DNA of 35,945 nucleotides from JBBDYQ01 sp035553855 (GCA_035553855.1 DATMJO010000051.1:1-35945); one strand, 5' to 3'; positions 15,143-22,348 are shown, numbered from the stretch's first letter. Notes: a model not told the origin generated them from the letters alone. Translations and numbers: made by a program.

Positions 15143-16735
15143 ATGGACTACCCCGTCGAGTCGTTCACCGAGGAGGAGCGCGCAGCCCTCGCCCCCCACT
15201 TCACGAACCTCGACTCCCCGGTCTTCGCGCTCGTGAACCTGCCGGAGACGGTCAAGGGGGCGCTGTTTGCCCGCTACTCGCGCTACCAGGGCACGCTGCG
15301 GCGCCTCTACCTCGAGGAGTTCGCGGCCGACCAGGAGGCCGCCGCGGCACGCACGTTCGACGGTGTCGAGGGCGAGCGCGCCGCGACGCTGTACGAGCGG
15401 GTCTTCGTCGGCTACGGCGACGACTCCGTCGCCCAGCTCGGCGGCGCGCACATGGCGATGGAGTGGTGCTCGAACGTCATGACGAAGGTGCTCCAGCGCC
15501 CGCGGCTCGCCGCCTACCTGGAGCAGTCCACCCGCTACATCCCCTACGACGGGGCGATGCCCGGCGGCGGCTATCGCTACTGGCGCGACGGGGACCTCGG
15601 CCCCGAGTACGCCGAGGCGATGGACTCGCTCTTCGACGCGTACGCGCGCCTGCTGCCCGCCGTCGAGGCGTGGGCCGCCGAGCGCTTCCCCCGCTCCGAC
15701 CAGCAACCCGAGTCTGCCTACCGGCGCTCGATCAAGGCCAAGGCCCTCGACCTCCTGCGCGGCCTGCTGCCCGCGGCCTCGCTCTCCCACATGGGCATGT
15801 TCGCCACGGGACAGGCCTACGAGCAGCTGCTCCTGCACCTCCTGGCCTCGCCGCTCCCCGAGGCGCGCGACTACGGCCGGATGATCCTCTCCGAGCTGCA
15901 GAAGGTCATGCCGAGCTTCGTCAGCCGTGTCGAGCGCCCCGAGCGCGGCGGCGAATGGATCTCCTACCTCGAGCGGCGCGAGCATGCGGCCGACCGCTGG
16001 GCGAAGCGCCTCGGGCTCGATCGCGCCACCCGCGACGAGGGCCTGCGGCCCCAGGTCAAGCTGCTCGAGGTGCGCGGCACGGAGGACTCCCTGCTCGCCG
16101 CCCTCCTCTTCGAGCGGGCGAGCGTGTCCGAGGAGGAGGCGCGCAGCGCCGTCTCGGTTCTGCCTCCCGACGAGCGGGCCCAGATGCTCCGCGAGCTTGT
16201 CGGCGAGCGCGGCAACCGCCGCCACCGCCCTGGGCGCGGCTTTGAGTCGGTCTCCTACCGCTTCGAGATCGTCTCCGACTACGGGGCCTTTCGCGACCTC
16301 CAGCGCCACCGCCTGCTCACCGTCCAATGGCAGACGCTCTCGCCCGACCTGGGAGCGGGCCTCCCGGGCGAGATCGACGAAGCCGGCCTCGGCGACACCT
16401 ACCGCGGCGCCCTCGAACGCTCGGCCGCCGAGCACGCGCGGCTCGTCGCCGCGGGGCTGCCGCACCTCGCTCCCTATGCCCTCTGCCTGGGCTACCGGAT
16501 CCGCTTCGTGCTCGACATGAACGCCCGCGAGGCGATGCACCTGATCGAGCTGCGCTCCGGGCGCGAGGGCCATCCGGGCTACCGCGCCGTGGCGCACGAG
16601 CTGCACCGCCAGGTCGCCGAGGTCCACCCGGGCATCGGCGCGGCGATGACCCACGTGGACGTCGAGACCGAGCCGCGGCTCGAGCGGATCCTGTCCGAGA
16701 TCCGAACGCAGACCAAGGCCGCCGCGCGGGTATAG
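15143..16735 (+). CDS. thyX: Double-length ThyX-like flavin-dependent thymidylate synthase
   Basis: A 530-residue protein, about twice the usual ThyX length (~220-250). ThyX makes dTMP from dUMP using FAD and methylene-tetrahydrofolate; its signature is RHRx7SxR. Two ThyX-like halves are visible. The N-terminal half has SNVMTKVLQRPRLAAYLEQS followed by TRYI, giving RPRx7SxRY at residues 119-132 (His replaced by Pro). The C-terminal half has FEIVSDYGAFRDLQRHRLL followed by TVQWQTLS, giving RHRx7TxS starting at Arg388 (Ser replaced by Thr and the last Arg by Ser). Each half therefore keeps what the other lost. The ATG at 15143 is the only sensible start. No thyA is in the window. Family membership is clear; whether it is catalytically active as a fused pseudo-dimer is inference. 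Confidence 0.88.
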   Translation: MDYPVESFTEEERAALAPHFTNLDSPVFALVNLPETVKGALFARYSRYQGTLRRLYLEEFAADQEAAAARTFDGVEGERAATLYERVFVGYGDDSVAQLGGAHMAMEWCSNVMTKVLQRPRLAAYLEQSTRYIPYDGAMPGGGYRYWRDGDLGPEYAEAMDSLFDAYARLLPAVEAWAAERFPRSDQQPESAYRRSIKAKALDLLRGLLPAASLSHMGMFATGQAYEQLLLHLLASPLPEARDYGRMILSELQKVMPSFVSRVERPERGGEWISYLERREHAADRWAKRLGLDRATRDEGLRPQVKLLEVRGTEDSLLAALLFERASVSEEEARSAVSVLPPDERAQMLRELVGERGNRRHRPGRGFESVSYRFEIVSDYGAFRDLQRHRLLTVQWQTLSPDLGAGLPGEIDEAGLGDTYRGALERSAAEHARLVAAGLPHLAPYALCLGYRIRFVLDMNAREAMHLIELRSGREGHPGYRAVAHELHRQVAEVHPGIGAAMTHVDVETEPRLERILSEIRTQTKAAARV

Positions 16736-16738
16736 CCT
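16733..16738 (+). promoter_or_regulatory. -10 element TAGCCT, leaderless-type, for rpe; includes the thyX stop codon
   Basis: TAGCCT is followed by 6 bases and the GTG start at 16745. Its first three bases are the TAG stop codon of thyX, so rpe can have its own promoter despite the 9-base gap. Confidence 0.5.
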
Positions 16739-16744
16739 GCGCCC

Positions 16745-17425
16745 GTGCACGACGAGCTGATCCAAGACAGGCGCGTCGCCCCGTCGATCCTGTCGGCGGA
16801 CTTCTCGAAGCTCGGCGCCCAGCTCGACGAGGTGATGTCGGCGGGCGCGCGGGTGATCCACGTGGACGTGATGGACGGCCATTTCGTTCCGCCGATCACC
16901 ATTGGGCCGCTCGTCGTCGAGTCGATCCGCGAGCAGGTCAACGGCGCGGGCGGGTTCCTCGACGTCCACCTGATGATCGAGCGGCCCGAGCGCCAGATCG
17001 AGGCGTTCGCCTCGGCCGGGGCCGACATGATCACGATCCACCAGGAGGCGACCCCCCACGTCCACTACGCGCTGAAGGCGATCCGGGAGGCGGGCTGCAT
17101 GGCGGGGCTCGCGATCAACCCGGGAACGGCGCTCGAGACCGTGATCGACGTGCGCGCCTTGGTCGACAACGTGCTCTGCATGACCGTCAACCCCGGCTGG
17201 GGCGGACAGGCGTTCATCCCGGCCTCGGTCGGCCGCGTCACGCGCCTCCGCAAGCTCCTGCCTCCCGGACTCGCGATCGAGGTCGACGGCGGGGTGGACG
17301 AGCGGACGGCGGGCCCGTGCGCCGAGGCGGGCGCGACGCTGTTCGTGGCCGGGTCGGCGATATTCGGCGCGCCGGACCCGGCCGCCGCGTACGGCGCGAT
17401 CGCGGCAGCGGCCGGCGCCGCCTGA
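16745..17425 (+). CDS. rpe: Ribulose-phosphate 3-epimerase
   Basis: A 226-residue TIM-barrel enzyme interconverting ribulose 5-phosphate and xylulose 5-phosphate in the pentose phosphate pathway. Family motifs are VAPSILSADFSKL at the N-terminus, VIHVDVMDGHFVPPITIGP (metal-binding His and catalytic Asp), DVHLMIERPE, MTVNPGWGGQAFIP (phosphate/flexible loop) and EVDGGVDERTAGPCAEAGA followed by FVAGSAIFG (second catalytic Asp and phosphate-binding turn). The GTG start is supported by the leaderless -10 element 6 bases upstream. Length is normal. The frame remains free of further stops for 56 codons after the TGA, giving the orphan coding-like tail described next. Confidence 0.96.
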   Translation: MHDELIQDRRVAPSILSADFSKLGAQLDEVMSAGARVIHVDVMDGHFVPPITIGPLVVESIREQVNGAGGFLDVHLMIERPERQIEAFASAGADMITIHQEATPHVHYALKAIREAGCMAGLAINPGTALETVIDVRALVDNVLCMTVNPGWGGQAFIPASVGRVTRLRKLLPPGLAIEVDGGVDERTAGPCAEAGATLFVAGSAIFGAPDPAAAYGAIAAAAGAA

Positions 17426-17470
17426 GCGGATCCGCGCGCTCGCCGTTTCCACGACTCGGCGCTCCGCTTC

Positions 17471-17596
17471 GTGACGTCCGACGCCGACGCTGCGATCGGC
17501 CATGCGCACGAGGTCCAGGAGGAGACCGTGGACCGTCTCGACGAGGCGCGCGAGCGCTCCGACGTGCCGATCGAGCACCGCCTCGTCACTCGCTAG
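17471..17596 (+). pseudogene. Orphan coding-like fragment (41 codons from a possible GTG)
   Basis: Between rpe and the next gene, the reading frame continuing from rpe stays open to a TAG at 17594 and has nearly all third positions G or C (e.g. the codons for DAAIGHAHEVQEETVDRL). The peptide is acidic and helical and ends DVPIEHRLVTR. A GTG at 17471 could start a 41-residue protein, but no -10 or ribosome-binding signal was found. It could be the C-terminal relic of a lost gene, a short real gene, or a former extension. I do not recognise a family with confidence. Confidence 0.3.
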
Positions 17597-17634
17597 ACCC
17601 GTTTCCGCAGCTCAGGCCCGGGTATCGGACCACC

Positions 17635-17907
17635 ATGACACCGCTCACGATCTCAGCCACCGCGCTCGTCCTCGGCCTCATCGTCGCCTCGTTCGCGGTG
17701 ATGGGCGCGCCGATGTTCGCGATCCCCCTCCTGCTGCTGCTCGGGGCCGGAGCCACGGCCCTCTACCTGTCCCGCGGTCGCTCCCGCACGGAGGCCTCGC
17801 GCCACATGGCGGAACGCCGGCGCGAGGCGGGCCTCGAGCGCGCCGAGCCGTCGGAGGAGTCGCGCAGGACGCTCACCGAGAGCGCCCCGCCGGCGAGCGG
17901 CCGATGA
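17635..17907 (+). CDS. Small two-helix membrane protein
   Basis: A 90-residue protein with two adjacent hydrophobic segments (ISATALVLGLIVASFAVMGA and PMFAIPLLLLLGAGATALYL) and a charged cytoplasmic-type tail rich in Arg and Glu (RGRSRTEASRHMAERRREAG). The tail is probably cytoplasmic by the positive-inside rule. I do not recognise a family. The ATG at 17635 is preceded, at the leaderless distance, by TATCGG, a near match to the TANNNT element. The stop overlaps the next gene's ATG (ATGA), which suggests that both are made together. Confidence 0.72.
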   Translation: MTPLTISATALVLGLIVASFAVMGAPMFAIPLLLLLGAGATALYLSRGRSRTEASRHMAERRREAGLERAEPSEESRRTLTESAPPASGR

Positions 17908-18158
17908 CCCTCGAGGTCCCGCAGCCCGTCACCCCGGACACGCCCTCGCCAGGCCCGGCCATCCCGGACACCCCCACGACCCCGGAGCCCTCGCCGGATC
18001 CGCGCCCCGAGCCGTCGGTGCCCGAGCCCTCGCCGCCGGAGGCGCCTGAGCCCTCGCCCCCGGACGTCCCGGGAACCCCGCCGGGAGCGCCCGAGACGCC
18101 GGCCGAGCCGATCTCCCCGGAGACCGCCCCCTCGCTGCTCACCCAGGACGGCTCCTGA
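17904..18158 (+). CDS. Low-complexity Pro/Glu/Ser/Thr-rich small protein
   Basis: An 84-residue protein composed almost wholly of Pro, Glu, Ser, Thr and Asp, with repeating EPSP, PETP and TPEP units and no hydrophobic segment. It is predicted disordered and strongly acidic. It overlaps the small membrane protein gene by ATGA, so translational coupling is the main reason to accept it as a real gene. No function can be inferred; an extracytoplasmic spacer or a partner of the membrane protein is possible, but it has no signal peptide. Confidence 0.6.
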   Translation: MTLEVPQPVTPDTPSPGPAIPDTPTTPEPSPDPRPEPSVPEPSPPEAPEPSPPDVPGTPPGAPETPAEPISPETAPSLLTQDGS

Positions 18159-18179
18159 TCCGGCCCCGCAGCCGGAGGC

Positions 18180-18284
18180 TCAGTGCTTGCGCCGGTTGGT
18201 GGAGTAGATGTGGATGCTGGCGGGCGCCGTATCCTCGTAGCTGCGCTCCGCGAGCCCCGCGCGCCAGGCCAGCCAGCGCGCCAG
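18180..18284 (-). pseudogene. Coding-like fragment without a recognisable start
   Basis: On the - strand the last ~34 codons before a TGA at 18180 encode LARWLAWRAGLAERSYEDTA followed by PASIHIYSTNRRKH. Nearly every third base is G or C over this stretch, unlike the sequence upstream of it (18290-18350), which is less biased. No ATG, GTG or TTG in this frame lies near the biased region. It could be the end of a decayed or frameshifted gene, or a short gene with an unusual start. I do not recognise it. Confidence 0.3.
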
Positions 18285-18348
18285 ATATCCGAATGCCGTC
18301 CTGATCGCCCCCGCGTACCCGGGTTCTGATCCTTTAGGGCTCCCACCG

Positions 18349-18362
18349 GTCAGGAAACTGAC
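18349..18362 (+). other. GAAA-tetraloop hairpin upstream of the Crp-type regulator
   Basis: GTCAG-GAAA-CTGAC forms a perfect 5-bp stem with a GNRA tetraloop, 60 bases before the regulator's ATG. It could be a leader structure or a terminator for sequence upstream. The rest of the 264-bp gap (18159-18422) holds the coding-like fragment above and a less GC-rich stretch with no clear promoter. Confidence 0.4.
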
Positions 18363-18422
18363 GCGATCGACGGGTCTGGTCGCTGTGTTTGTACTCGGAC
18401 CGGGCAGGGCATCAGGTTGTGG

Positions 18423-19205
18423 ATGACCCTTGATGCCCAGAGCACACGGAACGGGCGCCCCAGCGTGAACCTGATCGAGGCGGAGCCGGACCTCGCCCAC
18501 GGCCTCAGCCCCGGCGAGGCCGCGGCGCTGCGCCAGCACGCCATCGTGCCCGCGCTCGACCTCGTGCCCGGCCCATGGGAGCCCGACCCGGCGGTGGCGG
18601 GCCCCGAACGCGCGCTCGGGCTGCTCGTGATCTCCGGGCTGATCGTCCGAGAGCTGCGTATCGGCGAGGCCGCCGCCGCCGAGCTCGTCGGATCGGGCGA
18701 CCTCGTCCGCCCCTGCCACGAGGACGAGGTGAGCGTGATCGTCGAGGCCGACGCCGCCTGGTCGGTCCTCGAGAAGGCGCGCGTCGCGGTGCTCGACCAG
18801 CGCGTCGCGGCCCTCTGCGGACGCTTCCCGCAGTTCGTGTCGAACCTGCTCGGCCGGGGCACGCGGCGGGCACGCGCGCTCACGACCCACTCGGCCATCT
18901 CGCACATGACGCGGGTCGACTCGCGCCTCCTGCTGCTGCTCTGGAACCTGGCGGACCGCTGGGGCAAGGTCGCCCCGGAGGGCGTGACGATCCCGATGCG
19001 CCTGACCCACGAGATGCTCGCGAAGCTCGTCGGCGCGCGGCGCCCCTCGGTCAGCACGGCCATGAGCGACCTCTCGCGGCGGGGCCTCCTGACGGCGCGC
19101 CGTGGCGGGTTCATCGTGCTCCACGGTGACCCTCCGCCCGCGTTCTCGTCCCAGCCCGAGAGCGTCGAGGCCGAGCGCGTGCTCGCTTCGGACACGATCA
19201 GCTGA
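18423..19205 (+). CDS. Crp/Fnr-family transcriptional regulator
   Basis: A 260-residue protein (if the ATG at 18423 is used) with a cyclic-nucleotide-binding-like beta domain at about residues 20-140 (LIEAEPDLAHGL, ALDLVPGPW, GLLVISGLIVRELRIGEAAA and ELVGSGDLVRP) and a C-terminal winged helix-turn-helix with MRLTHEMLAKLVGARRPSVS followed by TAMSDLSRRGLL. The regulator has no Fnr-type N-terminal cysteine cluster. Whether it binds cAMP cannot be decided; the usual phosphate-cassette Arg is not obvious. A GTG at 18465, starting VNLIEAEPD, is an equally reasonable start since conserved sequence begins there. It lies 27 bases upstream of fdhD in the same direction, and the class III cyclase at 33401 is in the same window. 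Confidence 0.85.
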   Translation: MTLDAQSTRNGRPSVNLIEAEPDLAHGLSPGEAAALRQHAIVPALDLVPGPWEPDPAVAGPERALGLLVISGLIVRELRIGEAAAAELVGSGDLVRPCHEDEVSVIVEADAAWSVLEKARVAVLDQRVAALCGRFPQFVSNLLGRGTRRARALTTHSAISHMTRVDSRLLLLLWNLADRWGKVAPEGVTIPMRLTHEMLAKLVGARRPSVSTAMSDLSRRGLLTARRGGFIVLHGDPPPAFSSQPESVEAERVLASDTIS

Positions 19206-19219
19206 GACGCCCGCCGCTG

Positions 19220-19225
19220 TAGCGT
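19220..19225 (+). promoter_or_regulatory. -10 element TAGCGT, leaderless-type, for fdhD
   Basis: TAGCGT is followed by 7 bases and the GTG start at 19233, in the short gap after the Crp-type regulator. It suggests that fdhD can be transcribed independently. Confidence 0.45.
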
Positions 19226-19232
19226 CCCGCGC

Positions 19233-19976
19233 GTGCGCGAAGACGTCGCGATCCGCCACGACGCCGGCGCCGACCGCGTCGCGGTCGAGGAGCCGCTCGA
19301 GATCCGGGTGGACGGCCGGGCGCTCGCGGTCACCATGAGGACCCCCGGCCACGACGAGGAGCTGGCCGCCGGCTTCCTCCACGGCGAGGGCCTTCTGGAC
19401 CGCGTCCCCGAGGTCGGCCTTCCCGACGATCTCGCCGCGAACACCGTCGACGTGCGCGGGCCGCTCACGCGCGATCCCGGCGAGCGCCGCTTCTACACGA
19501 CCTCCTCGTGCGGGGTGTGCGGCAAGGGCGCGATCGACGAGGTCGCGGTCGACGCTCCGCCGCTGCCGCCGGGCCCGGTGGTCGCGCGAAGCCTGCTCGC
19601 CTCGCTCCCGGACCGCCTCGTGCAGCCCGGCTTCGGGCGCACCGGCGGGATGCACGCGACCGGCCTGTTCGACCCGGCCGGCGAGGCCCTGCTCGTCCGC
19701 GAGGACGTGGGGCGCCACAACGCCATGGACAAGGTCGTGGGGCGCTGCCTGCTGGACGGGGACCTCCCGTTGAACGAGCGCATCCTGTGCGTCAGCGGGC
19801 GCCTCTCCTTCGAGCTGGTGCAGAAGGCCGCCGTGGCCGGTTGCCCGATTCTCGTAGGAGTCGGCGCCCCCACGTCGCTCGCGGTGTCACTGGCGAGGGA
19901 GACCGGCATGACGCTGTGCGGCTTCGCTCGCGGAGGCGACGCCAACGTCTACTCCGGCGCGGAGCGCGTCGCCTAG
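19233..19976 (+). CDS. fdhD: Formate dehydrogenase accessory sulfurtransferase FdhD
   Basis: A 247-residue FdhD protein, which transfers sulfur from IscS to the molybdenum cofactor before insertion into formate dehydrogenase. The catalytic pair is Cys93 and Cys96 in TSSCGVCGKGAI. Other motifs are MRTPGHDEELAAGFLHGEGL, GGMHATGLFDPAGE, REDVGRHNAMDKVVG, SGRLSFELVQKAA and GAPTSLAVSLARETGMTLCG, in the usual order. Length is slightly short of the Escherichia coli protein but complete. No formate dehydrogenase with a recognisable Sec/Cys ligand is in the window; the molybdopterin enzyme at 12700 is the nearest candidate client. Its TAG stop overlaps the stop of the convergent gene within CTAG (19973-19976). 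Confidence 0.96.
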   Translation: MREDVAIRHDAGADRVAVEEPLEIRVDGRALAVTMRTPGHDEELAAGFLHGEGLLDRVPEVGLPDDLAANTVDVRGPLTRDPGERRFYTTSSCGVCGKGAIDEVAVDAPPLPPGPVVARSLLASLPDRLVQPGFGRTGGMHATGLFDPAGEALLVREDVGRHNAMDKVVGRCLLDGDLPLNERILCVSGRLSFELVQKAAVAGCPILVGVGAPTSLAVSLARETGMTLCGFARGGDANVYSGAERVA

Positions 19977-20416
19977 GTCGGGAGCGGCGAGCCCGCGAAG
20001 ACGAGGAACCAGACGAGCATCGCCAGGCCGGCGATCGAGACGCTCAGGATCATCACGATGTCGAGCACGCTGGTCCTCCGGCCGGCGGTCCGCTCGCCGC
20101 GCATGCTGCGGAGCCACGGAAGCGGCATCCGCGCCCCCTCGTCGGGCACGCCGATCACCTTGGCGTAGTGGCGGTCGAGCCAGCCGAGGCCCTTCGCGAC
20201 GGCGACGACCGAGACGAGGATCCCCAGCATCACGAGCAGGTAGAGCCCCATGCTCGTCTGCTGGGACTCGGCGATCTGCGAGCCGATCCAGAGCCACCCG
20301 ATCGGGATCGCGATCCAGACCCCGATGCTGCCCGCCGCCATCAGCAGGATCAGGAAGGCGGCGTAGAGCTTGCGGCCCGGGCCGGCCGCGGGGGCCTGGG
20401 GCGAGGTCTGCTCCAT
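19973..20416 (-). CDS. Small three-helix membrane protein downstream of the 627-aa membrane protein
   Basis: A 147-residue protein with three hydrophobic helices: KLYAAFLILLMAAGSIGVWI, SMGLYLLVMLGILVSVVAVA and DIVMILSVSIAGLAMLVWFL. Between helices 2 and 3 is a ~40-residue hydrophilic loop (GWLDRHYAKVIGVPDEGARM then PLPWLRSMRG). I do not recognise the family. The ATG at 20416 is supported by TACGGT followed by 6 bases; an in-frame upstream start at 20449 would overlap that element. It lies 36 bases after the stop of the 627-aa protein, so it has both readthrough and its own promoter as possible sources. Its stop overlaps the fdhD stop. Confidence 0.78.
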   Translation of the reverse strand: MEQTSPQAPAAGPGRKLYAAFLILLMAAGSIGVWIAIPIGWLWIGSQIAESQQTSMGLYLLVMLGILVSVVAVAKGLGWLDRHYAKVIGVPDEGARMPLPWLRSMRGERTAGRRTSVLDIVMILSVSIAGLAMLVWFLVFAGSPLPT

Positions 20417-20422
20417 CGCCTG

Positions 20423-20428
20423 ACCGTA
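20423..20428 (-). promoter_or_regulatory. -10 element TACGGT, leaderless-type, for the small membrane protein
   Basis: On the - strand TACGGT is followed by 6 bases and the ATG at 20416, in the 36-base gap after the larger membrane protein gene. Confidence 0.5.
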
Positions 20429-20452
20429 GCCGACCCCGCCCGCGGGCACCCG

Positions 20453-22336
20453 TCAGGAGGCCGCGTGCGCGTGCTCGCGCGGGGACTCGGCGCCCTCGGA
20501 CGGCCGCGCCGCGTCTCCGGGCCCGCCCCGGCCGGAGGAGCCGCCGGCGCGGGATACGCGAGCGACACCCCATCCGAGCGCGGCCACGAAGCCCAGCGCG
20601 ATCAGGAGCACAACGAGCGAGGCGGCGACCCAGATCCAGCCGGGGACGTCGTCCTTCTTCTCGCGCTGGAGCGCCTCGGTGTCGTGCACGAAGGTCCGCG
20701 TGAAGGACGTGGGCGCGGGCACCTCCGGCGCGGGGATGCCGCGGTCCGCGGGGAAGAACACCGGGATCGCCAGCTGCTCGCGGCCCTTGTGGACGCGGAT
20801 GAGGCTCTTCCACTCGCCGTAAAGGGGCAGCGGCTCGGTGGTCCGCCACGCGCCGTCGCCGGTGCGCTCCATCGGCTCGACGACGAGCTTGCCGCCGCCC
20901 TGCCAGGCGATTCCCTCGACCCATGCGGCGTCCTCGGCGACCTCGGACGGGTCGAAGCGGACCGTGGCGTGGGTCTCGCGGTCGGTCGCGCCGGGCACCT
21001 CCTCGAGCGTGACCTGCCCGCGGACCGTGCGGCTCTCGTCGTACACCAGGCCGTTCGCCACGAGCAGGCCGATGACGAGCAGCGAGACGGCGAACGCCGG
21101 CCGGGCCACCCGCGCGGGTGGCAGCCCACGGCGCAGGCCGGAGCCCAGCAGGGCGCCGAGAACGCCGCCGGCGATGCCGCCGCCGAGCGCCATGAGGAGC
21201 GCCTCCGGGAGGATCGCGCCGGTCCACGCGTGCGGCATCGCGAACTGCGTCCAGCCCCATTCGGCCGCGAAGCCGATCGTTCCCACGAGGGCTCCGCCGG
21301 CCACGCCGAGCGCGAGCGGCCGGTTGCGGGTGAAGTAGAGGGCAGCGGCCTCGATCACGAGCGCTTCCGCCAGGTAGAGCGGCATCGTCGGGAAGGTCTC
21401 GCCGAGCACCGGGCCGACCAGCAGGCCGATGATCCCGCGCACTGCGAGGAAGAAGAGCGCGGCGCCGATCGCGCCGCCCCTGCCGACCCAGATGCGCGCG
21501 GCGACCAGCGCGAAGCCCGCGGCCACGGCGATCAGGAAGGGCTGGAAGACGAGGCGGAACTGCGGCACGCCGAAGTCGAACTCGCCCTGGAAGGTCGAGG
21601 CGCCGATCAGCAGGCCGCCCATGAGGGCAAGGCGGCGCCAGTAGGTGATGAAGCCCTGGAGGCGCGTGAGGCCGCCCTCGACCGGGGGCTTGCCGCGACG
21701 GGCGTGCATGCCCTCGCCGAGCAGGATCGCCATGCCGATCAGCGAGAGGCCCGCGCCGCCGATGAGCATCAGGTGGGTGGGACCCCAGAGGGTGACGTCC
21801 TGGCCGAACAGGCGGTGCCACATGTCGTCGAGGGGGAAGCCCGACAGCGCGAAGCCGCCCGCCGCCGCCATGAGCACGCCGCCGACCGGAGCGTGCCACC
21901 CCCGGGTGATCCGGACGGCGGCCGGGCCGGGGCGCTCCCGCGGGAGGACCACGGCGAGCACGCCCGCGGCGAAGATGCCGAACAGGCCGACGAGGATGAA
22001 GTAGTGGGACGGATTCGCGAGCGGCCCCTCGTCGCGCCCGTGGTCGATGTGCAGCGAGATGTCCCAGTACATGCCGAACAGCGCGATGAGGAGCGCGCCG
22101 CCCGCGATCCCGGCGGGCAGAGCGGCCCAGCCGGGGAGCCCCGACAGGCGCTCCGAGATGTCGTTGCCGAACTGGAGGAGGCGGCTCTCGCCGCGGCGGT
22201 AGCGCGCGCAGAGCCAGATCAGGACGGCCGTGGCGATCATCGCCCCGAGCGTGGCGCCGACGACCTCGCCGGTCGCCGCTCCACCCGCGGGGGAGTCGGT
22301 GCCGGCTGCGAGCAGGGGTGAGAGGAAGCTGTGCAT
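20453..22336 (-). CDS. Polytopic membrane protein with His/Asp motifs and a C-terminal extracytoplasmic domain (unknown function)
   Basis: A 627-residue protein with about 12-13 hydrophobic helices up to residue ~440, a soluble domain at ~445-560 and a final helix (WIWVAASLVVLLIALGFVAA). Two similar charged motifs lie at helix ends: YWDISLHIDHGRD...PSHYFILVG near residues 110-135 and DDMWHRLFGQDVTLWGPTHL near residues 190-210. The W, D, H and P-x-H pattern suggests metal, haem or quinone ligation (inference). The soluble domain (GQVTLEEVPGATDRETHATV; RTTEPLPLYGEWKSLIRVHK) resembles FixH/YtkA-type beta sandwiches found with copper-handling proteins. I do not recognise a characterised family. 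It is divergent from a MerR-type regulator and shares a palindrome with it. Confidence 0.8.
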   Translation of the reverse strand: MHSFLSPLLAAGTDSPAGGAATGEVVGATLGAMIATAVLIWLCARYRRGESRLLQFGNDISERLSGLPGWAALPAGIAGGALLIALFGMYWDISLHIDHGRDEGPLANPSHYFILVGLFGIFAAGVLAVVLPRERPGPAAVRITRGWHAPVGGVLMAAAGGFALSGFPLDDMWHRLFGQDVTLWGPTHLMLIGGAGLSLIGMAILLGEGMHARRGKPPVEGGLTRLQGFITYWRRLALMGGLLIGASTFQGEFDFGVPQFRLVFQPFLIAVAAGFALVAARIWVGRGGAIGAALFFLAVRGIIGLLVGPVLGETFPTMPLYLAEALVIEAAALYFTRNRPLALGVAGGALVGTIGFAAEWGWTQFAMPHAWTGAILPEALLMALGGGIAGGVLGALLGSGLRRGLPPARVARPAFAVSLLVIGLLVANGLVYDESRTVRGQVTLEEVPGATDRETHATVRFDPSEVAEDAAWVEGIAWQGGGKLVVEPMERTGDGAWRTTEPLPLYGEWKSLIRVHKGREQLAIPVFFPADRGIPAPEVPAPTSFTRTFVHDTEALQREKKDDVPGWIWVAASLVVLLIALGFVAALGWGVARVSRAGGSSGRGGPGDAARPSEGAESPREHAHAAS

Positions 22337-22342
22337 TGCCTT

Positions 22343-22348
22343 ATGTTA
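22343..22348 (-). promoter_or_regulatory. -10 element TAACAT, leaderless-type, for the 627-aa membrane protein
   Basis: On the - strand TAACAT is followed by 6 bases and the ATG at 22336. A weak -35-like TTTCGA lies 17 bases upstream (22366-22371). The space between them is almost entirely filled by the 22-bp palindrome, the geometry typical of MerR-family target promoters. Confidence 0.55.

Noticed and set aside
18310..18345. tRNA-like T-arm (GGGTTCTGATCC) upstream of the Crp-type gene
   Set aside because: No acceptor, D-arm or anticodon stem could be found on either strand; the match is short and chance-like.
20417..20449. Longer start (20449) for the small membrane protein
   Set aside because: It would place the -10 element TACGGT inside the coding region and adds Gly-rich residues without conserved character.
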